Positions 28,219 to 36,475 of a stretch of DNA of 64,000 nt are shown piece by piece. Numbering within the stretch: position 1 is the first letter of the stretch; the number at the start of each line of letters is the position of its first letter. Location: positions 558,001 to 622,000 of the forward strand of contig CAHJWG010000001.1 of assembly GCA_903642215.1 (NCBI GenBank), in the 5' to 3' direction. The notes under the pieces were generated by a model. That model did no database searches. It saw only the letters and a list, made by a program, of their open reading frames with translations, and was not told the origin of the DNA. Source of the DNA: Sphingobacteriaceae bacterium (GTDB lineage: Bacteria > Bacteroidota > Bacteroidia > Sphingobacteriales > Sphingobacteriaceae). The translations under genes and the position numbers were made by a program.

Positions 28219-28566
28219 GTGAGATTAAATGTATTGCTTAAAAAATCCTATTTCATAAAAAAACGATTGATTGTTTTGTTATTATTGATTTACACTTTAA
28301 CTGGCTGCAAAAAAGAAAATCAGCTTAAAAATGTAAATGCTACCATAATTGATGCAGGAGATGTTGCAGCAGACGGTTGCGGCTGGTTAATTAAAATTGA
28401 TGATACAAATACAGTTTATTTCCCTGTGAACTTGGCTGATACTTATAAAAAAGATAAGCTTTTGGTTACCGTAAATTATCATTTGCTAACTACAAAACAT
28501 CAATGCAGTACTAATCCAAACAATGTTTTATCAGAAATTAATATTGATGCGATCCTTAAAAAATGA
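28219..28566 (+). CDS. Small lipoprotein of unknown function (paralogue 2)
   Basis: A paralogue of the preceding gene: CGWLIKI - YFPVNLADTY - YHLLTTKHQC - EINIDAILKK. The signal peptide ends in lipobox LTGC followed by KKENQ. No ATG fits a lipoprotein start. GTG at 28219 (115 residues) and TTG at 28234 are both possible, while ATGs upstream (28108, 28150) lie within the preceding gene or its stop region and would add a non-hydrophobic leader. Two cysteines shared with paralogue 1 may form a disulfide. The function is unknown. Confidence 0.65.
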   Translation: MRLNVLLKKSYFIKKRLIVLLLLIYTLTGCKKENQLKNVNATIIDAGDVAADGCGWLIKIDDTNTVYFPVNLADTYKKDKLLVTVNYHLLTTKHQCSTNPNNVLSEINIDAILKK

Positions 28567-28580
28567 TGATAAAATAAGCA

Positions 28581-29960
28581 TTACTCCTCTTCACTCAGTA
28601 ACTTCTGATCCAGCACCTTGCTGTTTTTAGCACCTAATTTTCGTAAAGTTTCGGCGCGACTGGCCAAATTACCACTGCCGGAAGAAAGTTTGTTATAAGC
28701 CTCGTTGTAAGCTTTTTTGCTACCGTCGATATGCTGCTCAATCTTCTTCATATCTTCCGTAAAACCAACAAATTTATCATACAGCAAACCGGCTTTGGTA
28801 GCAATATCCAACGCATTCCGGGTTTGCTGTTCCTGTTTCCAAACGGAAGCAATGGTTTTTAAAGTAGCCAGCAAAGTAGATGGCGTAACAAGCACAACGC
28901 GTTTTTTCCAGGCAAAATCAAACAGTTCTAAATCATGTTGTATGGCGATTGAAAAAGACGATTCTATCGGCACAAAAAGCAGCACAAATTCGGGCGAGTT
29001 TAAACCCGAAAGGTTTTGATAACTTTTGGAACTGAGTCCGGAAATATGGTTTTTAACCGATAAAACATGCTGTAGCAAATGCTTTTCTTTTTCTTCTTCG
29101 GAAATTGAGTTAACCAGTCGTTCGTAAGCAATCAAGGATACTTTAGAATCGATAATCAAGTGTTTATTTTCCGGCAGATGAACGATCACATCCGGCTGAA
29201 AACGGTTGCCAGCTTCATCCGTCAAATTCATGCTTTTGCCTTGTTTGGTGTAGCTGTCGCCTTCCACCAAACCCGAAGCTTCCAACACACGATCTAAAAT
29301 CACTTCGCCCCAGTTTCCCTGCATTTTGGTATCGCCTTTTAACGCTTTGGTGAGGTTTGTGGCGTCATCCTGAATGATTTTAGTTTGCTTGATCAACTCG
29401 TCAATCGTGCCTTTCAGCGTAAAACGTTCGTTGGATTCATCTTTGTAAACCTTCTCCACTTTTTCCTCAAAAGCTTTGATATTTTCTTTGAGCGGATGCA
29501 GCAGCAAATCCATATTGCTGCGGTTGGATTCTGTAAATTTCTGAGTTTTTTCGTCGAGGATTTTATTGGCTACGTTTTCAAATTCCCGCTGGAAATGCTG
29601 GCGTGTTTGCTCTACTTCTATTTTCTGATTTTCCAATTGTGTTTTTTGTGCGGTAAAAAAAGCATTGCTGCGTTCCAGCTGCTGCTTGGTTTCGTTATGC
29701 AATTCGCGTTCTTCGGCCAGATCCGCCATCACACGGTCTTGTTCTTCGCGCAGCATTAAAGTTGTATTTTCTTTTTCCTGATGCAAATTTGCAGCACGTT
29801 CTTCAGCTTTGCCCAAACTGATTTTTAGCTGCACATTCTCCTCCTGCAAACGCTTAAAATCCTCCGCAGAAAAAGTATGATTTGGTGATGCTTTTTTTAG
29901 TAGGATAAAAACAGTAACCAGCAAAATAACAAGAACCGCAACGAGGAGAATGGTATTCAT
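28581..29960 (-). CDS. rmuC: DNA recombination protein RmuC
   Basis: This 459-residue protein has an N-terminal transmembrane helix (residues 3-21, TILLVAVLVILLVTVFILL), then a long coiled coil (about residues 35-140). The RmuC domain follows (about 160-440) with QGNWGEVILDRVLEASGL, PDVIVHLPENKHLIIDSKVS and LLFVPIESSF. RmuC limits DNA inversions or rearrangements by an unknown mechanism; the fold is related to restriction-endonuclease-like nucleases (family knowledge). It stands alone on the minus strand. Confidence 0.93.
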   Translation of the reverse strand: MNTILLVAVLVILLVTVFILLKKASPNHTFSAEDFKRLQEENVQLKISLGKAEERAANLHQEKENTTLMLREEQDRVMADLAEERELHNETKQQLERSNAFFTAQKTQLENQKIEVEQTRQHFQREFENVANKILDEKTQKFTESNRSNMDLLLHPLKENIKAFEEKVEKVYKDESNERFTLKGTIDELIKQTKIIQDDATNLTKALKGDTKMQGNWGEVILDRVLEASGLVEGDSYTKQGKSMNLTDEAGNRFQPDVIVHLPENKHLIIDSKVSLIAYERLVNSISEEEKEKHLLQHVLSVKNHISGLSSKSYQNLSGLNSPEFVLLFVPIESSFSIAIQHDLELFDFAWKKRVVLVTPSTLLATLKTIASVWKQEQQTRNALDIATKAGLLYDKFVGFTEDMKKIEQHIDGSKKAYNEAYNKLSSGSGNLASRAETLRKLGAKNSKVLDQKLLSEEE

Positions 29961-30002
29961 TTACTAAAAATTTTATCAAAAGTAATTTTAGTAAATGATA
30001 GT

Positions 30003-31379
30003 TTAGAGGTTTTTTTGAATATTATTTTTGATGTTATTTATGATATGTCTAATTATATTCACTTGGTCCTGTTGAACTATATTATCATTATAAAGCTTAG
30101 TTAGTATAGGTTTAAACTTTTCATCATAAATGCAATAATCATATTCATTAAATTTAATATTAATAGATGTATTTGAATTAAATTTATTAGTGAAATTCTT
30201 AAATTTTATCAAGATAATTTTAAAGTTTATTGATGAATTCATAGGTATTTCTATTAAATAACCGTGACGTTGGAGTTTGTTAATATAGTCTTGAAAGCTT
30301 GATTCTTCATATTTAAAATTGTTCATTATATTTTCATCAAAACTTACAGGAAATGATTTATCAATAAAATACTCTTCAAATTGAGTTACTTTTTGGATGA
30401 CTTTTTTAAAAAGTGGATCTAATTGATCAACCATAATTCTCTTAGTAATTTCATTAGACTTTTTCTCTCGAATATCTATTTTAACTTTACTTTGAAGCTC
30501 CAACTTAAACAAAGCAATCTCCTTATCAATATCTTCCGGTTCATCAATATCTCCGCCTTCAATTGCTTTGAGGTATAAGTTTAAAGAAGTGGTTAAATAA
30601 TCACCAATAAACTCTATAAAAGGAAAATAATTTCCGGTATCAGCCATACTTAAATTAGAGTAATAAACCTGCCGGTTTTCCATTTTAATAACAACCGGCG
30701 GATAACCATTTCGCATCAAAATCAGGTTCATCAAAATGCGCGATAAACGTCCATTTCCATCATCAAAAGGATGAATAGCAACAAATTTATAGTGAAATAG
30801 AGCAGCTAAAACCAAAGGGTGAATTGCTGAATATAAACTGACTTCTTTATACCAATCCATCAGTTCCTGCATTTTTGCAGGCGTTTCTTCTGGCGAAGCG
30901 TAATAATGAGTTTCTCCTGTGATCGTTTTTACATGATTTGCAGACGTTTTATATTCGCCCAAAGTAATTCGCTTTTTTGTTGGCGTTCCATCAGCAGTTT
31001 TTGCTGGAGAATCATAAGGTTCAACCAAAATCATTTCATGTAAAGCACGAATGTCAGATTCTGTAAAATCGCGTTCATCTTTTACAATCGAAAGCAGGAA
31101 AAGAATCGCTTCATTATGTCCGCGAATATCTAAATGGTCTTTTAAAGATTTGCCTTTTGCCGTAATTCCGGTCATTAAAAAAGCAACGGTTTCACCGTAA
31201 TTTAACCGGTTACCTTCAATCGCGTTAGAATGATAATTCCATTCCAAACGTAGCTTTTGCATCACTTTATCTTCAATTTCCTGCGAAAACGGGCGTAACT
31301 GAGCGATTTGGTTTTTGAGCGAATCAATATTTTCAACCAATTCGGTTTGGCTAAATTCTACTTCTAAACGGAGATTCAT
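30003..31379 (-). CDS. Fic domain protein with N-terminal inhibitory helix
   Basis: This 458-residue predicted AMP-transferase (or related nucleotidyl transferase) has an intact catalytic motif, HPFDDGNGR (residues 203-211). The N-terminal inhibition motif SNAIEGN is present (51-57), making it class II: auto-inhibited until the helix moves. The C-terminal 150 residues are strongly Asn/Ile/Lys-rich and much more AT-rich in DNA than the Fic core, suggesting a variable target-recognition tail or a different origin. No partner antitoxin gene is adjacent. The targets are unknown. Confidence 0.88.
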   Translation of the reverse strand: MNLRLEVEFSQTELVENIDSLKNQIAQLRPFSQEIEDKVMQKLRLEWNYHSNAIEGNRLNYGETVAFLMTGITAKGKSLKDHLDIRGHNEAILFLLSIVKDERDFTESDIRALHEMILVEPYDSPAKTADGTPTKKRITLGEYKTSANHVKTITGETHYYASPEETPAKMQELMDWYKEVSLYSAIHPLVLAALFHYKFVAIHPFDDGNGRLSRILMNLILMRNGYPPVVIKMENRQVYYSNLSMADTGNYFPFIEFIGDYLTTSLNLYLKAIEGGDIDEPEDIDKEIALFKLELQSKVKIDIREKKSNEITKRIMVDQLDPLFKKVIQKVTQFEEYFIDKSFPVSFDENIMNNFKYEESSFQDYINKLQRHGYLIEIPMNSSINFKIILIKFKNFTNKFNSNTSINIKFNEYDYCIYDEKFKPILTKLYNDNIVQQDQVNIIRHIINNIKNNIQKNL

Positions 31380-31458
31380 TTGTGTTAATCTTACCTAAAT
31401 ATAAAAATTATTTGGTTCATTTTGAATGATTTGTAACAAATGAATCAGCAGAAGAAAC

Positions 31459-31477
31459 GAAGGTAATATTTACCTTC
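31459..31477. repeat. Small hairpin next to the gldH terminator
   Basis: GAAGGTAA-TAT-TTACCTTC, 8-bp perfect arms. It shares the GGTAA theme with the larger hairpin 11 bases away. The role is unknown. Confidence 0.55.
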
Positions 31478-31487
31478 CAAAATAAAA

Positions 31488-31518
31488 CGAGGGTAAAAAA
31501 TCGACTTTTTTACCCTCG
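31488..31518 (-). terminator. Terminator of the holB-ricT-gldH operon
   Basis: Perfect 13-bp arms CGAGGGTAAAAAA and TTTTTTACCCTCG with a 5-base loop. The minus-strand transcript ends in TTTTATTTTG, and the stop of gldH is 34 bases before it. Confidence 0.85.
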
Positions 31519-31536
31519 AAATACTAAAAAACAACC

Positions 31537-31551
31537 GATAAAAACAGCATC
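31537..31551 (+). repeat. Dispersed repeat copy (GATAAAAACAGCATC variant)
   Basis: An exact second-class core. It touches the stop codon of gldH (31552), between that stop and the gldH terminator. Confidence 0.75.
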
Positions 31552-32031
31552 CTACTTCGCCCTTTCCACCTGCAAACCTACATCAGAAATACCGCGCAAC
31601 GGATTATCACGCATATTCTGCTCCAGCGAAAACGTGTAATTGCCTTTGATCGGAAACCGAAAATTAGTGTATAAAGGAAGCACGTAACTATACAAATTAC
31701 CCGAACCGTTTCCTAACCATTCGCCATCAGGATTGGCTAATTTAAATTCGTAGCGAATGGTTTTGGTTTGATGATCCGGCGAGGTTTGATGCATCAGAAT
31801 AAAAATATTAGAGTATTTATATTCCGCAGCATGGCGCAAAATAAAGTAAACATTATACGGTACAGAGGTATCCTCAACCTTAACATCTACTTTAAACTTA
31901 TTGCCGTAAAACCAGGTTTGCTCTTTAATTTCGGTGCGCTGATCTATCAATGTTCCCGGCTCGTTGCAAGCCGAAAACGTGGAAATCAAACCGATAAAAA
32001 TAGCTGCTAAAAGAAGCTTTCCGCGAATCAT
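31552..32031 (-). CDS. gldH: Gliding motility lipoprotein GldH
   Basis: A 159-residue lipoprotein with lipobox FSAC (Cys about residue 22) and the mature GldH pattern ENT-type strands (TWFYGNKFKVDVKVED, YNVYFILRHAAEYKYSNIF, PLRGISDVGLQVE). GldH is needed for gliding in Flavobacterium and is widespread in Bacteroidota, including non-gliders (family knowledge). It overlaps ricT by 4 bases (ATGA), so translation is coupled. Other gld genes are not in the window. Confidence 0.9.
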   Translation of the reverse strand: MIRGKLLLAAIFIGLISTFSACNEPGTLIDQRTEIKEQTWFYGNKFKVDVKVEDTSVPYNVYFILRHAAEYKYSNIFILMHQTSPDHQTKTIRYEFKLANPDGEWLGNGSGNLYSYVLPLYTNFRFPIKGNYTFSLEQNMRDNPLRGISDVGLQVERAK

Positions 32032-33389
32032 TCTGGCTGAGGATTGTTGTTTTGCTGATTCGAATTATTTGGATTGCGATTTGGCCGGTTTCTGCGGTGA
32101 TGATTACGACGGTTCGGATTGCCGCCTTCACGCGGAGTTGTACCATCTGCCGGGCGATCAGGATTATTAGGCTGTACTGTTTTTATCTGCACTGTTTGCA
32201 CAACAACTTTTGTAATCTGAACAATTGGTTTTGGTCCGCTTTCCGGAGCTGGTTTTGGCCTGTTACGATTGTTGTTATTTTTTTTATTTCGGTTGGCAGA
32301 ACGCTCATCCAAACGGGTTAAACTATCCTGACCAACTACATTTTCATAATCAAAAGCTTTCACAGCTACTTCGGGTTCTTTGCTTTCACCTAAATCCGGA
32401 ACAGTTTCACCGCTTTTGTTAATTGCCTGTATTTCCCGGACATGTTTAATCGGCACCGGAACCCAGTTTTCTTCTTTCGGATAACTAAACCACATCAGCT
32501 TTTTAAAAATATCCGTTTTTTGAAGCCGCGCATCGCCTTTTTCAGTACGCAAAATATGTACATCATCCGGGATATCTTTCAAAGCATCCATGTAACTGTC
32601 TAATTCATAATTCAAGCAGCATTTTAATTTGCCACATTGTCCGGCAAGTTTTAAAGTATTTAACGAAAGATTCTGATAACGTGCTGCCGAGGTAGAAACC
32701 GTTTTAAAATCTGTGAGCCAGGTAGAACAGCACAATTCTCTACCACAAGAACCGATTCCGCCTAAACGGCTCGCTTCCTGGCGCATACCGATCTGGCGCA
32801 TTTCAATCCGGATCCGGAAAGCTTCTGCCATTTTTTTAATCAGTTCGCGAAAATCAACCCGACCTTCTGCCGTATAATAAAACGTGGCTTTGGTTTTGTC
32901 GCCTTGATAATCTACATCACTGATTTTCATGGAAAGGTTTAAATCCAAAGCCAGTTTGCGTGCTTTATGCATGGTTTCCCACTCCTGCTCTTTGGCGGCT
33001 TTCCATTTATCTACATCCGAAGGAGATGCTTTCCGGAAGATTTTCTTGGTAACATCTGCTTCTTTTACATGCTTTTTTACCATCTGCATCCGCACCAGTT
33101 CGCCGGTAATGGAAACGTGGCCAACATCAAAGCCGCCGGTTGTGGTTTCGGTAACCACCAGTTCGCCGTTTTCAAGGTAAATGTTATCTATATTGAGGTA
33201 GAAATCCTTGCGCGATCCCTTAAATTTTACTTCTACAATTTGAAAAGGTTTATAGCTGGAAGGCATATCCATGTTGGATAGCCAATCGTAAACATCTAAT
33301 TTGCTGCAACCGTTAGTAAGGCAAGCGCCGTTACTTTTGCAGCCTGCAGGCGCACATCCGCCGCCTGAAGAACAACTTCCACATCCCAT
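32028..33389 (-). CDS. PSP1 domain protein, RicT (YaaT)-like
   Basis: A 453-residue protein. The N-terminus is an unusual Cys/Gly-rich string (MGCGSCSSGGGC, then more Cys to residue 30). The PSP1 domain follows (about residues 100-310) with the iron-sulfur-linked cysteines GSCGRELCCSTWL and QCGKLKCCLNYE. The last 100 residues are a low-complexity Asn/Arg/Pro tail. RicT homologues bind [4Fe-4S] clusters and act in RNA processing in Bacillus; a role in Bacteroidota is not established. It lies between holB and gldH, a common Bacteroidota arrangement. Confidence 0.88.
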   Translation of the reverse strand: MGCGSCSSGGGCAPAGCKSNGACLTNGCSKLDVYDWLSNMDMPSSYKPFQIVEVKFKGSRKDFYLNIDNIYLENGELVVTETTTGGFDVGHVSITGELVRMQMVKKHVKEADVTKKIFRKASPSDVDKWKAAKEQEWETMHKARKLALDLNLSMKISDVDYQGDKTKATFYYTAEGRVDFRELIKKMAEAFRIRIEMRQIGMRQEASRLGGIGSCGRELCCSTWLTDFKTVSTSAARYQNLSLNTLKLAGQCGKLKCCLNYELDSYMDALKDIPDDVHILRTEKGDARLQKTDIFKKLMWFSYPKEENWVPVPIKHVREIQAINKSGETVPDLGESKEPEVAVKAFDYENVVGQDSLTRLDERSANRNKKNNNNRNRPKPAPESGPKPIVQITKVVVQTVQIKTVQPNNPDRPADGTTPREGGNPNRRNHHRRNRPNRNPNNSNQQNNNPQPE

Positions 33390-33390
33390 G

Positions 33391-34536
33391 TTAATACAAT
33401 ATATGTTGAGTCCCTTGCGGGAACGTTTTGAATTTTAAAATTTTAACTAATTGCAAAGATACGTCTAAAAATAAAATTCTGGGGTTGGCATTCCGCTCCA
33501 CATGGTAGTGCGCTTTGTCCAGTTCGTTGGTAATCACTTCCACCATCGGCATGGTTAAAACTTTGCTGGCCATATTTTGGGCAACCACCATTTCTTTTTC
33601 CGGTAGATGAACCAGATCGCCTGCACCGGAAATCAGCATGCCGCACTCCCGGATAAAGCATAAACCGTATTCTAAAAAGTTCTTCTGGTTTTCGCGACCT
33701 AATTTTGCTAATTGCTCTGTAAACTCAATCAGTTTCAAACCATCATTGGCAAAACACAAGCGCAGCCATTGTACAAACCGTTCGTGGTAACTACTGTCAT
33801 CCGCGCTAATCCGATGTATCGCAGCCGTTAAATTACCGTTGCTGAGGTACGCAATTTGGGCTGCGGCAGCTTCAGACTGATGATGCTGCTCCAGATAATC
33901 CTGCACATCTGCATTTTTTAAGGCCGGAATTTTAACGAGTTGTGTACGGGAAAGAATCGTATTTAAAATATCGTCCTGCGATTCTGCAACCAGCAGAAAA
34001 AGCGTTTTCTGCGCCGGTTCTTCAATAATTTTGAGCAGCGTGTTTCCTTCTTTGTCCAGATATTCCGGCAGCCACATAATCAGGATTTTGTATTCTGATT
34101 CAAAAGGTTTAAAACTTAACTTACGGATAATCTGATGACATTCGGCAATGTTGATGTTGGCCTGTTTGTTAGCCGCATCTAAATAACTGCGCCATTCATC
34201 CAGGTTCAAATATGGATTTTTGAGGAACGCTTTTCGCCACTGATCAATAAAAGTTAAAGCCGTATCATCTTTATGTTTTGCAAAAAACGGATATGAAAAA
34301 TGCAAATCCGGATGCACTAATTTCTGGTATTTGCGGCAGGAATTACATGCTCCGCACGAATCATTTTCCTGTTTGTTTTCGCAGGAAATATATTGCGCAT
34401 AAGCCACGGCCAAAGCCAAACTGCCCGAACCTTCCGGCCCTAAAAACAGCTGCGCATGGCTCACGCGGTTTTCTTTTACGGTGGCAATTAATCGTTGCTT
34501 GGTGGCATCCTGTCCGGTTATTTCTCTGAACTGCAT
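33391..34536 (-). CDS. holB: DNA polymerase III delta-prime subunit
   Basis: A 381-residue clamp-loader subunit. The AAA+ core starts FREITGQDATKQRL. The P-loop is degenerate (GPEGSGSLALA, no GKT), as expected for the non-hydrolysing delta-prime subunit. A zinc ribbon is formed by CENKQENDSCGACNSC (residues about 52-70). Other marks are EPAQKTLFLLVAE and LSRTQLVKIPAL (sensor 1/SRC-like region). It is the first gene of holB-ricT-gldH, one base before ricT. Confidence 0.92.
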   Translation of the reverse strand: MQFREITGQDATKQRLIATVKENRVSHAQLFLGPEGSGSLALAVAYAQYISCENKQENDSCGACNSCRKYQKLVHPDLHFSYPFFAKHKDDTALTFIDQWRKAFLKNPYLNLDEWRSYLDAANKQANINIAECHQIIRKLSFKPFESEYKILIMWLPEYLDKEGNTLLKIIEEPAQKTLFLLVAESQDDILNTILSRTQLVKIPALKNADVQDYLEQHHQSEAAAAQIAYLSNGNLTAAIHRISADDSSYHERFVQWLRLCFANDGLKLIEFTEQLAKLGRENQKNFLEYGLCFIRECGMLISGAGDLVHLPEKEMVVAQNMASKVLTMPMVEVITNELDKAHYHVERNANPRILFLDVSLQLVKILKFKTFPQGTQHILY

Positions 34537-34647
34537 CGATGCAAATTAATAATAAGAATTGAGAATGCCGATTTGAAAGTTTTTGGGTTAATATATTTGA
34601 TGCGGGTTTTACAATTCGGATGATCATCTGAACTTTAAATTTAACCC

Positions 34648-34662
34648 GATAAAAACAGCAGA
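34648..34662 (+). repeat. Dispersed repeat copy (GATAAAAACAGCAGA)
   Basis: Second-class core preceded by TAAATTTAACCC, between holB and yoeB and opposite to both. Confidence 0.65.
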
Positions 34663-34669
34663 TTAATTA

Positions 34670-34936
34670 TCAGTTGTAATGGTCTTTAAACGAATAGATC
34701 ACAACATAATCCTCAAAAACCTTATAAATAAGCCTGTGCTCTTGATTAATTCTTCTCGACCATTTGCCGGAAAGATTAAATTTTAAAGCTTCTGGCTTAC
34801 CAGTTCCGGTGAAAGGATGATCGGCAATCTCCTCTAACAAAATAAATAGCTTTTTTAAAACGGCTTTATTTCCGGATTTTTTATGAAAGGCGATATCTTC
34901 AATAGCTTGATCGGAGAAATCCAACGGCAAACTCAT
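34670..34936 (-). CDS. yoeB: YoeB/Txe-family mRNA interferase toxin
   Basis: An 88-residue toxin of the RelE superfamily. It shows the YoeB pattern FSDQAIEDIAFHKKSG, TGTGKPEALKFNLSGKWSRR, INQEHRLIYKV and the C-terminal YSFKDHY. It cleaves mRNA in the ribosomal A site (family knowledge). It overlaps the antitoxin gene by 4 bases, antitoxin first, so the order is the usual one. Confidence 0.92.
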   Translation of the reverse strand: MSLPLDFSDQAIEDIAFHKKSGNKAVLKKLFILLEEIADHPFTGTGKPEALKFNLSGKWSRRINQEHRLIYKVFEDYVVIYSFKDHYN

Positions 34937-35145
34937 TCTAAGCCTAAAAAGCTTTGTAAATCCGCTTTTTCAACTCGCGTAACTTTACCAGCATTAATTT
35001 GCTCTTCACTCCGTCTGATTCTGGCTACAAAATCCGGATTGTATGGACTTTCGTCTTGTTCAAAAGGCACGTCCATTGCTTCAAAAATAATTTTAAGTGC
35101 ATGCCATTGCTTTTGATCTTTAGGATGAATGATTACGGGTGTCAT
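34933..35145 (-). CDS. Antitoxin of the YoeB module
   Basis: A 70-residue protein immediately upstream of and overlapping the toxin gene (ATGA). It reads VIIHPKDQKQWHALKIIFEA then a flexible, charged C-terminus (SPYNPDFVARIRRSEEQ). It lacks the familiar YefM N-terminus and resembles a small DUF2683-like antitoxin. It probably dimerises through the N-terminus and neutralises YoeB with its C-terminus. Confidence 0.8.
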   Translation of the reverse strand: MTPVIIHPKDQKQWHALKIIFEAMDVPFEQDESPYNPDFVARIRRSEEQINAGKVTRVEKADLQSFLGLE

Positions 35146-35158
35146 GGTTGATTTTTTA

Positions 35159-35166
35159 CAAATTTA
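35159..35166 (-). promoter_or_regulatory. -7 box of the YoeB module
   Basis: TAAATTTG on the minus strand, 13 bases before the antitoxin ATG, giving a very short leader. No TTG at the usual distance. Confidence 0.45.
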
Positions 35167-35334
35167 GTTAATGTGTTTAACAATTTGTTTTTAAAGATTT
35201 TAGTATTATGATGAGATTTTCGCTGTTCAAAATGCTTTAAATTGAAGTTTTCTTGGGAGATAAATACCGATAAATAGCGCGGCAAAGATATATTTGATCC
35301 ACATTTACTTTATTGCACACACCAATTTTAACCC

Positions 35335-35349
35335 GATAAAAACAGTATG
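35335..35349 (+). repeat. Dispersed repeat copy overlapping the ruvX start codon
   Basis: GATAAAAACAGTATG: its last three bases are the ATG of ruvX. It is preceded by AATTTTAACCC. The 150 bases between this copy and the toxin-antitoxin promoter hold nothing recognisable. Confidence 0.75.
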
Positions 35350-35763
35350 CCCCGCATCATGGCCTTTGATTATGGCACCAAACGCATCGGTATTGCCGTA
35401 ACCGATCCGCTGCAAATTATTGCAACCGGATTGGAAACTATTCATCCGAAAGATCTGGTAGAATACCTTAAAAAATACCTGATAAAAGAAGTAGTCGAGC
35501 TTTTTGTAGTGGGCGAACCGAAGCAGATGGATGGCTCACCTTCGCAATCGGCACCGATGATTAAAGGTTTTGTAACGATCCTGAAAAAGAACTTTCCAAC
35601 GGTTCCGGTGGAGATGATGGACGAGCGTTTTACTTCCAAAATGGCTTCGGCAGTCATTGCTCACAGCGGATTGAAAAAAATGGATCGGCAGGATAAATCA
35701 CGTATCGATACTATTTCTGCAACAATAATTTTACAATCTTTCCTCGAAAAAAATAGCCGGTAA
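35347..35763 (+). CDS. yqgF: Putative pre-16S rRNA nuclease / Holliday junction resolvase-like YqgF
   Basis: A 138-residue RNase H-fold protein. Catalytic and fold motifs are MAFDYGTKRIGIAVTDP (Asp near residue 7), VVGEPKQMDG, DERFTSKMA and the final KSRIDTISATIIL (Asp near 125). The family matures the 5' end of 16S rRNA (family knowledge). The ATG overlaps a dispersed repeat copy and the stop codon lies in another one. Confidence 0.93.
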   Translation: MPRIMAFDYGTKRIGIAVTDPLQIIATGLETIHPKDLVEYLKKYLIKEVVELFVVGEPKQMDGSPSQSAPMIKGFVTILKKNFPTVPVEMMDERFTSKMASAVIAHSGLKKMDRQDKSRIDTISATIILQSFLEKNSR

Positions 35764-35773
35764 ACAAAGCATC
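35759..35773 (+). repeat. Dispersed repeat copy containing the yqgF stop codon
   Basis: GGTAAACAAAGCATC, third variant class. The TAA stop of yqgF is bases 3-5 of the copy. Confidence 0.6.
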
Positions 35774-35815
35774 TGCACCAAAAAACAGACGGGCTGTCCG
35801 CTATTTCAAAAAGAA

Positions 35816-35823
35816 TATCTTTG
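35816..35823 (+). promoter_or_regulatory. -7 box of the O-methyltransferase gene
   Basis: TATCTTTG ends only 4 bases before the ATG at 35828, so any transcript from it would be leaderless. No -33 TTG. Confidence 0.4.
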
Positions 35824-35827
35824 CCGG

Positions 35828-36475
35828 ATGGAAATTCTGGACAGTCTGCTACAAACTTATCTTGAAAACCACTGCGAACCCGAACCGGAAATTCTCCAAA
35901 AAATTGCCCGCGAAACGCATTTGAAAGTGCTGCGTCCACATATGATTTCGGGCCATTATCAAGGCAGATTACTCAGTTTTTTCAGTAAATTACTGCAGCC
36001 TAAAGCCATTTTAGAAATCGGAACTTTTACCGGTTATGCAACAATTTGTTTAGCAGAAGGACTGCCCGAAAACGGAGAAATACATACGATAGAAATTAAC
36101 CCGGAACTGGAAGAAATGCTGAAAAAGAACTTTTTAGCTTCCGGTTTTGAAGAAAAAGTTATACTCTATATCGGAGAAGTTTTCAACATTTTCCCTATAA
36201 TATCTAAAAAAATATTCGATTTGGCATTTATTGATGCCGACAAAAGAAATAATTACAAATATTATGAGTTAATATTGAATAATATCCGGCCTGGTGGCTT
36301 AATAATAGTTGATAATATTTTACGAAAAGGTAAAATTGTTGATCGGCAAAACCAGGAAAGCGACATGCTTTTACTCCGGGAATTTAATGATAAAATAACT
36401 GTGGATGCACGGGTTGAAAATCTAATCTTACCTATCAGGGACGGTTTGATGATCATCCGAAAAAAACAATTATGA
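35828..36475 (+). CDS. SAM-dependent O-methyltransferase
   Basis: A 215-residue Methyltransf_3-family enzyme. The SAM-binding motif is AILEIGTFTGYATICLAE (residues about 60-77). Acidic residues bind the ribose in IHTIEINPE. The metal/catalytic region is DLAFIDADKRNNYKYYE, with IIVDNILRKG downstream. It is related to catechol and caffeoyl-CoA methyltransferases; the substrate is unknown. It overlaps the next gene by 4 bases. Confidence 0.9.
   Translation: MEILDSLLQTYLENHCEPEPEILQKIARETHLKVLRPHMISGHYQGRLLSFFSKLLQPKAILEIGTFTGYATICLAEGLPENGEIHTIEINPELEEMLKKNFLASGFEEKVILYIGEVFNIFPIISKKIFDLAFIDADKRNNYKYYELILNNIRPGGLIIVDNILRKGKIVDRQNQESDMLLLREFNDKITVDARVENLILPIRDGLMIIRKKQL

Noticed and set aside
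28567..28582. GATAAAATAAGCATT between the second lipoprotein and rmuC
   Set aside because: It has an altered centre (AATAAG for AAGAAG). It could be a decayed copy but is too weak to list.
33391..34536. HolB with degenerate Walker A taken as a broken gene
   Set aside because: Loss of the ATP-binding lysine is normal for the delta-prime subunit, and the zinc cysteines and length are intact.
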